DNA from: Parelaphostrongylus tenuis
Lineage: Eukaryota > Nematoda > Chromadorea > Rhabditida > Metastrongylidae
Assembly: GCA_019055375.1 (NCBI GenBank)
Contig: JAHQIW010000206.1
Coordinates: 1 to 64,000 of the forward strand
Length of the DNA stretch: 64,000 nt
Direction of reading: 5' to 3'
Shown in pieces: positions 9,965-23,104 of the stretch (the first letter of the stretch is position 1; each line of letters starts with the position of its first letter). Made by a program: the position numbers and the translations under genes. The notes below the pieces were generated by a model. It was not told where the DNA came from. It saw only the letters and a program-made list of their open reading frames with translations, and did not search any database.

Positions 9965-12900
9965 AATTTTTAGAAAAGAAAGACTTTGATGATAGATAAG
10001 TATACATTGGTTTTGTGACAATAGCCAGTCTTGTCAGGTACAGAATTCATTGTTTTAAGAACACTTTTTTGTGTAGAAGACGTAGAAGTGCAACATTTTG
10101 GAGGAGCTTCCACAGGTGACTCCATTGGCACTCATGTGAACTCGACTGCAACTTTGATACAACTTTGAACAATTCTACAAATTTAGCCTGATCTTTATGT
10201 CACGGTGACAGCCCTAATTACTAATTCTTTTCTTCCTATGGCGCAGTAGATAACAAGTGAGGACTCGCGATCCAAAATTGCTCTATCTTTCCCTAGCCCG
10301 AGCTGTTTACTCCACTGCTTTGTTCCGCTGTCTTCGCTGCGTATCCGTCTTATGTTTCTAACAAATCATGCAGTTTGTTTTTGCAGACTTCATCTCTTCT
10401 TCTCTGCGAACGATTTTTGCAGTTATTGGTTCAAAATTGAATTCATCTTCGATGGCATAAGAAGTGAATAATAAATTTTCTCCAGTCACATGATAGAAGG
10501 TCTAGTGGTTTGAGGTTATTTGAGCGGAACGAGGAGTCTCATGGCTTTTGCTATAGGTTGATCTGGGCTTCCTCATAGATACACCAAGTTTCACGGAGGA
10601 AAGAAGCACATATGGCAGAACGGAAACAACCCACAGTTGAATTTTTGAAGGCCAAAATAACTGCGTAATCACAATGTTAAAGTTGTAAGTAGTGCAATAG
10701 ATCAAGTAATAAACTACATTAGGAGGCCAAGTACATTAGTATAATGAGAAGTGTAAGCAATTAGTTGTTAGGTAAATGAAGCATTTAGAGACCGGCACAG
10801 CCATGCAGCACTGTCCTAGAAATGAATTGTGTATGATGCGATGAAAGTGGAAATTTTCCACTACCTCTGCATTTGAACCAACAAATCGCAGTTCATCTAA
10901 AACCTTACGGATTAGAGTAAAGTCAAAAATTCTGAGAGTTTTCCCTATGAAGCACATGGTTACTATTTTCCGCAAGAACGAGTTCCGACTTTTTAGACTC
11001 ATGAATCTTGCTTCACATTCTTGTGTAAAAACCTGTTTTTGAGACACGATTATAAATGAACAGGAGGGATTTCCTAGGCAGTATGATATTCGCCAATGTA
11101 CTTCTAGTGTTTTCGGCTACTACCCATATGTTGGAAATCTAGTAACTTTGACTTTTTCTTAGATTTTTAGGGAATTTTAATCTCAGACATTTTTAGATCA
11201 AGGGAATACAGTGCAAAAATCATACGTGACTCCTCAAATACTCTGTGAATCAGGCAACTATCTCAATTGTTGGAAAACCAACATCACGCGTCTATTAACT
11301 ATGCATGTGTATACTTAGTACGGCAGAAAAAACTACAGGCCATTATGATCGACATTTAATTGCTCATCTAATTCTTTACATGATCAGCCACTGCAATTTT
11401 TTTCTCGTGTAAATTCTCTGACTTCCTCTATTCGATTCGTTCTTCGCATTGGTCGCCTCAGAAGTCATTAAACACCTCTGTATTGCCTTCACTGCAGTTC
11501 AAGGATTTCGTCTTCTTCATCAGTGTCGTAGAATACTGTCGAGTAAACTTTCCTTGTGTTCTTGGAAATAGCCGAGTTAAACGTTTTTGAAGGAGAGTGA
11601 TGAGGACGCGCTCGAACTAGCACCTTGTCCTGCATTACTACATGACCAAGCACTCTGCCACCACCTTCCCAGTTCCACGTCAGATTTTTTTGGCATACTA
11701 ACAAAAATCCTATCGATTTTGTTGTTTCTTAGTTTAGAAAAAACCGCGAACTGGTATCGATTTTGATTACAGCGCAGATAGGAGTTCTCAACTAATTTAC
11801 CATGCGTCTTTGAATGGATTCTTCTACAGATCGTAGAAAATTCGAATTGACTTCATCAAGCGATGCAGTAAACGACGTTGCTATCCGTCAAACCTAACAA
11901 ACTAACAATATTTACTTTATTTTTATCTCTTGACAACAAATAATTCCAGTCTACAACATAGAAAACTACTGGGATGCTGGTTAGAAAAAAAAAAACCATT
12001 GACGTGTGGATTGGAGTGAAAAGAAAATGAAGGCTGAAAACTGGGAAAGCAAATCACTGAGAGTCAGTTGCACAAAAATATTTTCGACTACTGAGAGTGA
12101 TCACTCTTTTACATCACTGCAATGCAGAAGCAAGGAATATATATCGCAAGAGATGATAATGGTCGCTATAAATCTTCGCAGAATTCACAAAACCCTTATC
12201 AATCAAATTTTCTTGGGATGCTCACGTAATAAACATTTTGGTGACTTAGCTTCAAGTATCATATCAGACATAAGAAGAAAATGGCTTTGAATGATAGGAT
12301 AATCGGCCGTTCTTTTCATTGTCTACTATTGTCTGTTATGAAGATCGTCGAATCCTCGTTCATCATTTGAACTTTTCCTTGATAATTTGTTGTCTCGAAC
12401 TCTTGCTAATACAGGACTTTCTTTCTGATCGTGTTTTTCCTACTACTTCAAAGAACTTTGGGAGTGAACATTCCCAAATTCACTCCACCATTGAAAGCCT
12501 CTACTTTCTCTTCCTCCTATGCCAGGGTTGATGTTGTTTTCAACACATGAGCTTCCAGAAAGCAGTCGCAGATTTGAAACTCCCTTGGGGTTCCAATTTT
12601 TGCCTAAGTCTCATCGTCGCTGTGAACATCATGCCTGTCATGAAAACGAATAAGCACTAAACAAAAGTAGAACGTTGTTCCGAAATCTGCATCACAGACA
12701 GCTCGTAACATCAGTGGATTGAAGGAAGGTTTCAGTCTTACATGTAAGGCGGTATCGACAACTATGGTGACAGTGATTTATGCAATTTTCCCTATAAGGA
12801 TCATGGAATCATGTTGCTTCTTACTGCGCGACGTCAAATCTCGCTCAGATACTGTAATGGCCGCGTTGCATCTCATGGGAAAGCAGGCACGCAGCCAGAC

Positions 12901-13388
12901 ACGAATGCACGCACGTACGAAGCCGCTTGGCTAACTACCGCACAAGTGACAGCACGACGTCGCCTGCCTATCAACGCTGGTCCTCAAAAGGTTGATCAGA
13001 TAGACTGCTCGCGGAGGGATTTATGTGAAAGCTGTTTGTAAATGCCACTTTTATGAAAAAAATTATGTTCACCGTCTTTTTTGAAGTCTTTTTCTTGTTC
13101 TGAAAATTTACAAGATTTCGTCATCTTAAGAGCTACGCTCATCAGCATGTGTACCTAGAATGATCTGAATTAATCGAACACGCACCACAGCTGTGTTAAT
13201 GTACTTAACCGGCTTTCGTTGAACCTCGGCGTTAATGTTTATCATGCTATGTGACCTCATTCTACGGTCTCTTACTTAATCGAGCGAGTTCCATTGAAGA
13301 TGGGTCGACTTGAGCGACTATGGAGACCACCACACGAGATCGAGGAACTATGGATACTTAATTCGAATCATCGGCTTTGAAGAAGACG
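9965..13388. other. No gene recognised; one tRNA-like scrap
   Basis: AT-rich spacer with short open frames only. A minus-strand tRNA-like block (B-box-like GTTCGAGC) lies near 11600-11675. Nothing here has support for coding. Confidence 0.4.
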
Positions 13389-13390
13389 AA

Positions 13391-13546
13391 AACACCTAAG
13401 AGAATTGAGTGACTAACAAAAATACGACTTCAGACGGGGGTCGAACCAGCGCTTCATCCATACCGGAGACTCGTGCTATCACTAAACGCGGGTTTGACTC
13501 CCGTCTGAGGTCGTATTTTTGTTCTCCAAGCAATTCTCTTAGGTGT
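13391..13546. mobile_element. Short foldback element with tRNA-like core
   Basis: The arms 13391-13440 and 13497-13546 are inverted: ACACCTAAGAGAATTG against CAATTCTCTTAGGTGT, and ACAAAAATACGACTTCAGAC against its complement. The centre carries tRNA-like GGTTTGACTCCCG. The outer end matches the end of the element at 39369-39497 (CTCAATTCTCTAAG). Confidence 0.65.
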
Positions 13547-13549
13547 ATT

Positions 13550-16310
13550 GGAAACATCGTGACACTGCGGAATATGCAGTCAAAATATTAGAAATTATGA
13601 AGACGAAAACGTCAAAACTTTAGGCACATAAAAATTTCCGTGTAAGCTAAAAGTCTCACTTCGTTCCTTTCAAATAAAGCTTTATAATCACAAGAATACT
13701 GTGCTACAGTCACAACTCGAATTTTTTCACTGGACTTTTTAAACCCACAATTATCCTTTCCGGGTCCCACATGGTATGCATTACATCAACGAGTCTCTTG
13801 AATTGCCTTATCCTTAGTTATGTTTCAACGTTCATCCCTACAGTCAGCAATAACCCGTTAACCTCTTCAAGAGTTTTATACTTCTTTAGATTGTTTTGCT
13901 TTCATAAGATTGGTGCAAATCTTCACTCGGATTATGTTTCAAGGTTTTGTCTTCCTATTTGCCGGATTGGTACGAGTCTATTGACCACAGCATTCGTTCT
14001 CACAGTGTGGGTCTGCATAATCGCATCGAGTGAAATCTTCTTGGATAGATCACCACTCGTATGAGAGCCACCAGGTGCTAGTCCTTCTATACGGAATGAA
14101 CTTTCTTGTCTGTGTACTGATCATGATGAATGTTTATGATGACAGTTTTTCCTGCACTGGTCGATATTACATAAGCCAAGCTGTAACAAATCAGTACATT
14201 TTAGAAACCATTCATCTCCGTGTCGCTAATCAATATGTGTGTTAGAAATTTTCAGTCTTTCTGTTTACGTTTTGATTATAACGCCGTGCTATTCGAATCT
14301 GTAACAATGCAGATGAATAGTTCTCTTCTCGAGCGATCCAAATGTGAATGTCCTATTACTACTCGCCGCTGGTCTCCAAAGTCTTGCGATTGGGTTAAAA
14401 CCTTGAAAATGTGGAATGTCGGGAAAGATGGGCTACTTTCAACAATGACCGGAGTTGATTGAGGCAAATTCAGCAGTTTCATAGTTTAAAGTAGGACTAG
14501 ATTTTGGAATAAAACCAGTAATCCAAACATTTTCAATAGAGTCAATAAAGTCGTCAAAAAAGTTCGTAATTGTGCCCTGGAAGATTCAAAAATGAGGAAA
14601 TCGGTCGTTAATTAGAGTTTTTATAAAATGATTATGATGAAGCAGAATCATTACGTAGATCGAAAGTAGAATTCTGTATGACAATTGGCGTTGTTAAGCT
14701 GCTTTTGGTTTTTACTTCAAGCAGTGACCTTACTCAGATCAGCGAACCAATCAAAAATAAGGTGGTGTATAGATTGGATAATGAAGAGCTTCCTGTTTAT
14801 GCTTTTTTTGTGTTTGAAGTTTACCCAAAACGTCACACATGTTATGTGTGCTGATGTTTTCAACTCCAGCCTCAAGATATCGCGACTACTACCTCAAAAT
14901 TATTACCGTGTTGACTTTGTGGTTCCTATGTGACCTGAAGAAGCACACTGGCGGATTTCAACTATCCGTGTAGGTGTTCCTTTATGCGGCCGCAAAGTGG
15001 CCTACCCGTTTTTCCAATTCACCCGGCACCGTAAATCTTACAAGAGATCAGGTATATTGCACCTGAACTGTATCGAAATCAGTATATCGCTAAGAAATCG
15101 GCAAGTTGAGCATAAATTCGCAGCATCGACGCCCAATTGACACTGCGGAAATCGAGAAAATCACCATATAAAACTCGTCCAGCAACCTTATGGGACTGTG
15201 TAGTCGTCATATTACAAACCATCTCCTTCCTCCCATAAGTGTTTTGTTGGAAACTCTTTAGCAATCAAGATATTGCTGAGGAATCCTTTAGAGAATTCAT
15301 CATCTTCGAGAGCATAAATTTGCAATTACTTTGAGTATAAAGTCATGAAAGCGTTCACAGCGAATGATTGAGATTATTAGTTCAACATATCATCGCTGAT
15401 AATTGTCTGAAACTGCTGTCAGTTGCTTTCTATTCGAACATAATTAATCGACGCTAAACTTTCTCTCACAAGTCAGAAAGCTCTATTTGCAACATTTTCT
15501 AATTTGACCTAAATTTCATTTTTTAAAGCGCTCATTAGAAGATTAGCCTCCACCTTATGGTAGTTTATAGACAAAGTGTGAGTGTTAGTGTACATTAGGC
15601 TGTGTTGCTCGACCTATAGTTTGTCCAAAAGCTGGTCGATAAAGCTGTTGAAAATTGTGCATTTCCGTCCAAGTTCAGTTACAAGTAATAGAGATCGCAT
15701 CCATGTTGAAGACACATAGTCCTTAGACGGCAATTTTTTGCTTCAGTATGTCAGTATAGGGCGGTTGTTGTCAATACCATTTGAGAAAACTATGAGGCGG
15801 CGTTCTTGGCCCCGGAAAAAGGTGAACATGTCCAGCCAGCAATAAAGCAGATCAGCGAAAGTGTCTAGGTTCCAAACATTCACAGAAGACGTTTCATTCA
15901 ATGATCAAACTACATGTGACCAAATCTCAAAGTTTTCTTTACTAAACCACCACTTTGCAGTCAATTCTGAAGTACTCAAAAACAATCTTAAGAAGATGAC
16001 AACGAGATTTTAATAGCTTTGAAGTTTATCACAGGACATCCATACTAGTTTGAAAACCAACTTTAGCGAGATTTTTTCTTCACAATGCATTTCCTACTGT
16101 TCCATCGTGATAACTTCAGTTGCTTGTGACATTTATTTGCTTTGCTTCTATCACGGAAATGTATACTTTTTCTCTAACTGTCATTTTTTGTAGGCATAGC
16201 TGACACCTCCGCGTTTTATGTGGTGAATCGAACAGCTTGCGAGATAATGTTCTTATGTTTCATCGCAATCGGCACAGTGATTCACTTTGGATAACAAAAA
16301 AATTTCTCCA
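13550..16310. other. No gene recognised
   Basis: AT-rich. Frames of up to 97 codons lack domains or splice support. Confidence 0.4.
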
Positions 16311-16316
16311 GCAGCA

Positions 16317-16362
16317 TATATTTATGTATACATACATATATATAAATACATATATATATAGC
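16317..16362. repeat. TA/CATA-rich microsatellite
   Basis: Short degenerate run of TATGTATACATA and (TA)n units. Confidence 0.7.
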
Positions 16363-16964
16363 AGCATATAGCTGACCTTCAGCTCGCCAGGAAGTGAAAA
16401 TGTTTTGCAGCTTTTACGTCGTTTCTAGCGATGCATCTTCGCCAAGCGAAACGACTCGACACCCTCGGCCACTTCAGTAGTAATCCCTTGCAACAATCAT
16501 CTGTTTTATTGCATTTATTGGCAATAATCACACAGTCACTTAAAGGGTTAGAAGCTGAAATTGTTTGTCACAGCGAAGTTATTGAAGCGATATGAAGGGT
16601 ATCATACTCTCTTTTTGAACCTTTTTCTGCAAAAAAGTAACCCTGGGAAACTTTGCGAAAAATTTATTTACTCTCATGTGGACTTCCGGATACAAATTCA
16701 AACTTCTCAGCTTTGGTATTTTTACGGAGAGTGAGCCTCCGCTCTATTTCACATTCTGATGCCACACTATATTCTGAAACGATAGGTACTACTGAAATTA
16801 TTCCTTTCTTTTCATAAAAAAATTTGCTGTCATAAATATTACAAATAGAAAGTATCAAATAAAGATCTCGTGTTGTATAGTCTCTGAAAAATGTGCTATG
16901 AATTCAAGCTAAACGACACGCGGTGGCATACAGTTGCATCATTTCACGACTACTGTTCTATCAT

Positions 16965-17095
16965 AAAAGCCATTGCCCAGTAGCCGGTCTCAAAGCGATG
17001 GAACCCTAGATGAACCTGGAACAGGAAACGAACTAGCACATCCGATGTATTGCGTGACAGGTGTTTAACCACTGGGCCACATGCGCCTTTGGAGA
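16965..17095 (-). repeat. Worn tRNA-headed SINE copy
   Basis: The minus strand opens AGGCGCATGTGGCCCAGTGG, matching the family 1 head. The body then diverges and lacks the usual tail. Confidence 0.4.
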
Positions 17096-17099
17096 TCGT

Positions 17100-18955
17100 A
17101 TTCAGAAGTACAAAATTTCTACTTCGTCTACACATGTCTCCTATCCTTCAGTGTTGTTCGGCAGATGAATTTCATGAAGAAATTCCTAACATTCGCCGGA
17201 AGTTCTTTTCTTTGCTGCGGCGCGTTCTTATCACCACGAAAAACTTGAGAGTGGTGATGATGACATGGATCCAGATTGACTCCGCCTCAGTTAAAAATCG
17301 TCTCGCCTTCGTACAATGCCCTATACAATGCCCTAGGATAGAAATGTTGTTTTCTTTTTCGGCTCTTCCGGTAAATTGGTAATATTCATTTGAATTCGAA
17401 GATAGCAATTTGAGGTATCCTAGATCGTAAGCAAACGCTAGACCTTATGAATTGTAAAGGTGGAGACAACGGCTCGTAATATCAATCCACCCTTTCCCTG
17501 ATTCTTCTGAAGGAAGTGCTCGATTTCTTTATGATTTGGTTATTCTTTTTTAGATGCGCAGAAGATAAACTCTTGCTATAAATCACACTTTGATCGTCTC
17601 ACTGCCACAATGACCTTGTGTGCAATCAAGAACGTAATGTGTATTCATTACTGTCAATGATCACAGGTGTTTGTTAAAAATCATAGCTATAAAAAGCAAA
17701 GACATTATCAATTAGATTCCTTCTATAGATTACTTCTCTTTAAAAGAGTTCTTGTAAGATTTGTAAGCCTTCTATTATCTCATAACAATTCGTCGATATG
17801 TGCGCGGTTTACCAGACGACTATCAACTTGCACCTAACTGCTTTAGTGTGTTGCATTCCTTTATGGCTATTGTTTAGCTGTCATGTAGACAGTTACTAGT
17901 CCCATTGAAACACCGCTTTCTTCCCATTAAAGTTAAAGGCTAGCAATTTTCGTTTTCGACAACGTTCTATAAGAAAGCAAGGTCTTTCTTTCCAATGAAG
18001 GCGAGAAATCTATTATAACTTTCAAAACATTGGAATTAGTTAAAATAATAAAAATACAGTTCAGATGCGGTTAATTCTTCCTATTCGTTTATAAATTTGT
18101 ATGATTATATTCAAGAGGGAAAAATGTCGTAACATTTCAAATTGAAAACAAAGAGTACAGGTACTAATCAGTTTGATAGAACTCCTTGCATATCGTACTC
18201 AAACTCAATATGTATAAAAAAACCGTTCAAAAACCCAAAGTAGCACCTGACAAGTTTCAGTCCAGTCAGAAAAATCCGCTACATTTAGTCACAGCATAGC
18301 TGGTACATCACCGTAGCGCGAAATTATAACGCAGTTTTTTGTGAGCATCGAAATAACTAACTTATTCAGTTATCAGTGATCAGTAAATTCGCGATGAGGT
18401 GATTATTTGAATAATCGTCCTAGGCTCGATTCAGTTTTTGATTTTACTTAAAAAAGTCGAATGGAAAAAAGCAGGTTTTCAAAGGATGGGGATGTAGGTC
18501 ACTCAGCTGACGCATGCATCGAATCTACACATACGCTTGTGAAAGGACTATGACGTTATGTATGCTATAGTGATCAAATGAGGCTGAATCAGCTAACAAC
18601 GTAATAAATGACTCTCTTATCAACCATCATCGTTCTTTGATTTTTTAGCCGTATTTAGGACCTATTCCGCTCTCATAAACACAGAATCGTAATGCCATTT
18701 TGTCGACTCTATCAAAATGAATCTTTGGAAGCCTATTTGGCCGTAGCGTTTTGTCAGCGCATGAAATGTAGCACTATGACGAATTTGCTAAATGTTGTCT
18801 TTCGGCAACTACTCATGATACCACAAAATTCAAATGAATGACATCAAATTCCACGTGAAACTTCTATACTTTTTGCTGCCCGTCTTTCTTTCCTCTTATC
18901 CTCTTTGCCTGCATCTATTCTTAATTGTTTGTTTGTCTTTTCTTATATCTATTTT
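17100..18955. other. No gene recognised
   Basis: AT-rich. The overlapping frames at 17050-17408 on both strands show no domain. Confidence 0.4.
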
Positions 18956-18961
18956 TTGTCG

Positions 18962-19000
18962 AGAGACTATGGCCGAGTGGTTAGGGATGCAGGCTGTCAC
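18962..19000 (+). repeat. Isolated tRNA-like A-box head
   Basis: GACTATGGCCGAGTGGTTAGG resembles the start of a Leu/Ser tRNA or of SINE family 2, but no B box follows. A similar head, GCCGTGGCCGAATGGTTGTG, lies at 24733-24752. Confidence 0.4.
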
Positions 19001-19224
19001 AAACTAGTATGCTAATTCCGCACTTCTTTCCCAACGTTCTTGTAATCAATCAACTGCGCCTCTAAAAACCGTCTTAGTTTGCTTATCTACCTCTAAGATT
19101 GCAACGAGAATCGTCTCGACCAGCATTTTTCCGTCATTTTCAAATAAAACATGATTTTCAAGCAGCAGTAAATGCAGGACAAACAATAGAGCTCTTCGAC
19201 GTCGATGAATCTTTGAGGCAAGCG

Positions 19225-19479
19225 CCAGACATTCGTCTTCAAATTTTAACTTGTTTGAGGTGATAGAATTTACAATATGGCCTTTACAGTCATGTCCGGT
19301 GGCCTACCGCTGCATAGAGTCAGTGCTGCTTAATCTCCCAGCAAGTCTGAGACCAGTCTGGTACCAATATACCGACCCCCGTAAGAATGGGTGGGTTTAG
19401 TGAACAATGAGCTTGAGGTCAAACCATCGGATCTTGTGTTACAACGCTGGGCCATCTAACCACAGCGCCACATGCGCTC
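19225..19479 (-). mobile_element. tRNA-derived SINE (family 1), tail-truncated
   Basis: A minus-oriented copy. Its head is at 19434-19479 and its body runs down to about 19225, where the AACGCCGAGAGC tail is missing. It ends directly against the candidate exon at 19486, with six bases between the SINE end and the exon. Confidence 0.7.
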
Positions 19480-19485
19480 CTCCAG

Positions 19486-19590
19486 CGGTGGAAGCAACTC
19501 GTGAAGTGCTGAAAGAACTTTGTGGACGATGTATGCGAGGAAACAAATCGAGTACGAGGAGTGGTGGAATCTGCAGAGTAAGATGTGATG
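19486..19590 (+). CDS. Candidate internal exon, unrecognised protein
   Basis: An acceptor CTCCTCCAG is followed by an open block, reading VEATREVLKELCGRCMRG after the first codon. It ends at GATG|GTGAGT, a strong donor; an alternative donor GTAAGA lies at 19578. Entered in phase 1, the first two bases complete the AAA G left by the 352-481 exon, so the two could belong to one gene. I do not recognise the family. A CxxC pair is present. The acceptor's upstream tract is SINE-derived, which makes this either a surviving exon or a chance call. Confidence 0.35.
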
Positions 19591-19594
19591 GTGA

Positions 19595-22130
19595 GTTTCG
19601 TAAAATAAAAATGAAAATAAGAATTTTCCTGTCTATGTACCTACTTGTATGTTGCCTCTTTTACGCCTATGCTGTTCGGAATTCCAATTTTTCGCACTTT
19701 TGAGAAAGTGAAGTTGCTCTGTTAGTCTCTATGCCATGTGCCTTTCTGACTTTTCCAAAGTTGGAAGAATTCCTCAAAATTCAATAATTCTTTGTTTGTT
19801 CTGCTTCAAATTGCTCAACTTTTTCTTTTATTTCTATCTTTATTACTTTTTTGCTTTTATATCGATCTGGTATCAAAACGATCTCCTTAGGTTAGTATCA
19901 TTTTTCCATCTTAAAAGTTCATGTGCAATCAACATCGACATTATTTGAGCTTGATATAGATCCAAGCATCAGAAGATGACGGCATCCGTAATGACTTCGT
20001 AATCAACGGCTTTTTTTTATAGCGATAAATAGTACTTGAATGTGTTATCGCCATTGTCCCTCGTTTCATACCATTCAAAATTAGACGAAAACTGGGTGGA
20101 AAGGGAAGTAACGTCGTATTTTTTGCTGTGGATAAAGTATCTTGAACAACTCATTTATGTGAAGGCGGGTGAAGTCTATTAGTAATAGTCCATAATTTCT
20201 GAACATTAGCAATAAAAACAATAAGATTACAGAAAATGTGAGTTATTTGAAGATTTGAAAGTACAAATAGAAAATTAGCTTAATACAATGGAAAGAATTG
20301 ACCTCTTGAATCTGAAATACAATACACTTACATAAGTATTCAGATGACCAATCTTTAGATAGCGAGCTCTCCGAGAAATTTTCTCTGTTTGCTTTCGGTT
20401 TTTCTTACAGCCCCCAAGAATGGATGAACATTTTGTATTGAAAGGAAGATAACCATTCTAGGATGCCTTCATATCGCTATCTCAGATTTTGGTGAGCTTT
20501 GCTGGTATGCAAGTTGAATTCTTCCAAGAGGGCAGTCATGTATGTGAAGGCAGAGAAGTCTGTTATTAGTAGTTCGGGTCGCTCAGGGACAAACCTGAGC
20601 GATGCAACAATGAAAAGTTGAATGTGGTGCTGATAATTTGCACCTTAGTGCGCATGAAAACTCAATTATTCTCGCGAGTAACGTTTCAAAATAAGTAAAA
20701 CATTACATACCGTACGAAGATTAGCTTATGTGGAAACGTATTCACCTAGAGGTATCGTCTCCATATGCGATGTTCGCTTGAAGGGCAAAACCATAAATCT
20801 TCACTGACTTTACGGCCCCATTTTTTTCTAAATATAACAAGAGGGTGCGATGAAATGTAACCAAAATAATGATTAAATGCAAGTAAAAGTTCAAATCTGA
20901 AGTGGCTTCAGATTCACAATCGCCTCTTGTAGATGTTTATTAGGTTTCCCACTTGTCTGTAGGTCATTTAACTCTTCCTTTCTCTCAGTCATATTTCAAT
21001 CGTCGATGCTATGAGGTGGAAAAGTTAGGCCCTTTGTTTCAGCTATAATTCCAGGTAAAGTGGGGTTTATGCTGATTTCTGTTCCTCAAATCAATCTCAT
21101 TGACGAGTGATTGCTGACAGGCAATAGGTAAAAATACGACTGAGAGAAAGGCAGAAAGTGGTTTCTATGGTGCAGTAAAACATAGTGAGCTTGCAGAGAG
21201 GGCAGTCGTGAGCTAGAAGCCAGCTTGTGTTCCCACTGTTGTTCGTATCTCAGTATTCTTGTAGTTGTGTTGGATATATTCGTGTCGCACATGCTTACAT
21301 CTTGTCACTAGACACTTTACGTCAGTCGAGCATATTCATATCGCTCTTCATTTCTTGGTGGGTGTGGCGGCTGGTCATGAGATGATGATGACATGTCAGT
21401 CGTTTCTGCTCTCTATCACAGCGCTTCATCAATAATGATATTAATCATATTCTCATCTCTAGCTGTTTCGTGATCCTACTACTTTCTTTTGTTCGGTCTC
21501 CTTTCTGATATTTCTTTCCTTTTAATGTCCGCTAAGAGTGTGCAGTTTTATCATACGTCAACGTTTCAAATTGCATGCCAGTGAATATAGCGATTTTCAT
21601 GAAAATGTTTTTCTCATTGGACACAACATTCATAAGATGCTTCAAACCTGTATTATTTCGATCCGCTGGATATGTATAATGACCAAAAAAAACGAGTTCG
21701 ATACTCGAATTCAAAAATCGCTATATCAATTGACTGGATGGAGATATCAGACTATTTGTGAATACAAATCATAATTGAATTGCAAAAAATCTACTAAATT
21801 GAAGGTAGCTGTAAGAGTATACACATCGAAATACATTTTTCAAGCCTTATTCTTTCATTTTTTTAGTTCTTTCCAAAGAAATTTGCTTTCACGTTACGAA
21901 GTTTTCTAGAATGTTCCAAATACGTTTATTATCATTTCCACTATTTCATCAGCTTTTCGTAAACAACAATAAATCCTGGGCCTTAGTCATTATAGATCGC
22001 TTTCCAAATGTCTCATTCTTGATTTTTGATTTTGTATCTTCTTCACAATTTGCATAAATTAGAAAACTAATTATTGTTCGAATTATTTACATAAAAGGAA
22101 CATATTGTTCAGCTCTTCGTAGATCTTTAA
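19595..22130. other. No gene recognised
   Basis: AT-rich, T-rich at 19780-19870. No supported exons between the 19486 candidate and the chw-1 start region. Confidence 0.4.
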
Positions 22131-22134
22131 TTAG

Positions 22135-22400
22135 TTATTAGACTGATTTCCAAATTTTCCTCATTGTCTGTGAGAATGTTCAAGCTTTTTTCGAGGTTGA
22201 CATGTCAGTCACTTACGTACTTTTCGGTGAAAACGCCTGTTTTCCTTTTTTTGGCTCACTGAAAACTAGTACTTTGTCATATTGATGTTAATGTCCTTTT
22301 CTCCAACTAAAACTTGCACGAGGTTGGTATTTCGCTTCTCACAAAACTTGATGACTAACGTTTCGGCATCTCCGTCTTCGTCAGAGCCTAGAAGTGTATA
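22135..22400 (-). repeat. Dispersed repeat with hammerhead-like core
   Basis: The minus strand carries GGCU-CUGACGA, then a spacer ending GCC, then GAAACGUUAGUC (about 22355-22392). GGCU can pair with AGUC as a 4-bp stem I, and CUGANGA and GAAA are both present. Stem II is poor and stem III would be only ACGU with no loop. Related blocks lie at 46110-46200, 49030-49140 and 57230-57440. Confidence 0.4.
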
Positions 22401-22924
22401 GCATACCATATCTAATCATTCCTTTAACATCTCGTATGCATCAAGAATTCAACAGAAAACAATTTAACAATCTATGCATTCAAAAAACCCCGCCTTACTT
22501 ATGCTTCTATGCGAGAGGTCAGTGATTTTGTGTGACACTCTTTCAAAAATGAACCTGCTCAGAGTATTCAGAGGAAAGGAGGTGGGAGGAAAGGGGAAGA
22601 GTGAATAAATACAAACCTCATGCAAGTTTCAGTTGAAGAAAGGGACAGTTCGTAAGAAGTTATATATCTCTTAACTCATGCCGAGGTTTAGAGAGAGTCA
22701 TAGTTTTTAACTACTAATGTTATTGTTCCTAGAGATATATTCATACATATATTGCCACTTTCTGCTGTTGATCTTGTTATCATTAGTGTAATCCGACAAA
22801 AGTAATACTTTTAACTTTTATCTCTTTAGCACATTACATTTCCTTATGTACACTATTTAGGAAATTTTTCGTGACATTCGTAGATTATTCGATTTATTTG
22901 ACGCGTTACGGAAGTTCACCAGCT

Positions 22925-22959
22925 CTTCAGAAATACTTCAGTGTTCCTTCGGCATTTGA
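22925..22959 (+). promoter_or_regulatory. Possible 5'UTR / trans-splice acceptor of chw-1
   Basis: AGCTCTTCAG (ending 22930) and AATACTTCAG (ending 22941) lie 18 to 29 nt before the ATG. Nematode spliced-leader acceptors often sit at this distance. This is inference from position and motif only. Confidence 0.35.
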
Positions 22960-23104
22960 ATGGCCGACTCCGCTGAGCCGGTACGAACATTGAAATGTGT
23001 ACTGGTTGGTGACGCTGCAGTTGGTAAGACGTCTTTGATCGTCTCCTACACCACCAATGGATATCCACAACATTACGTTCCCACCGCATTTGACAACTAC
23101 TCAG
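22960..23104 (+). CDS. chw-1: chw-1 exon 1
   Basis: Starts at the first ATG of the frame and encodes residues 1-48 plus one base (phase 1). It holds the P-loop and switch I. The donor is ACTCAG|GTAACT. Confidence 0.88.

Noticed and set aside
13125..13165. Minus-strand CUGAUGAG...CGAAAU hammerhead candidate
   Set aside because: Stem II does not pair and no stem I partner is found.
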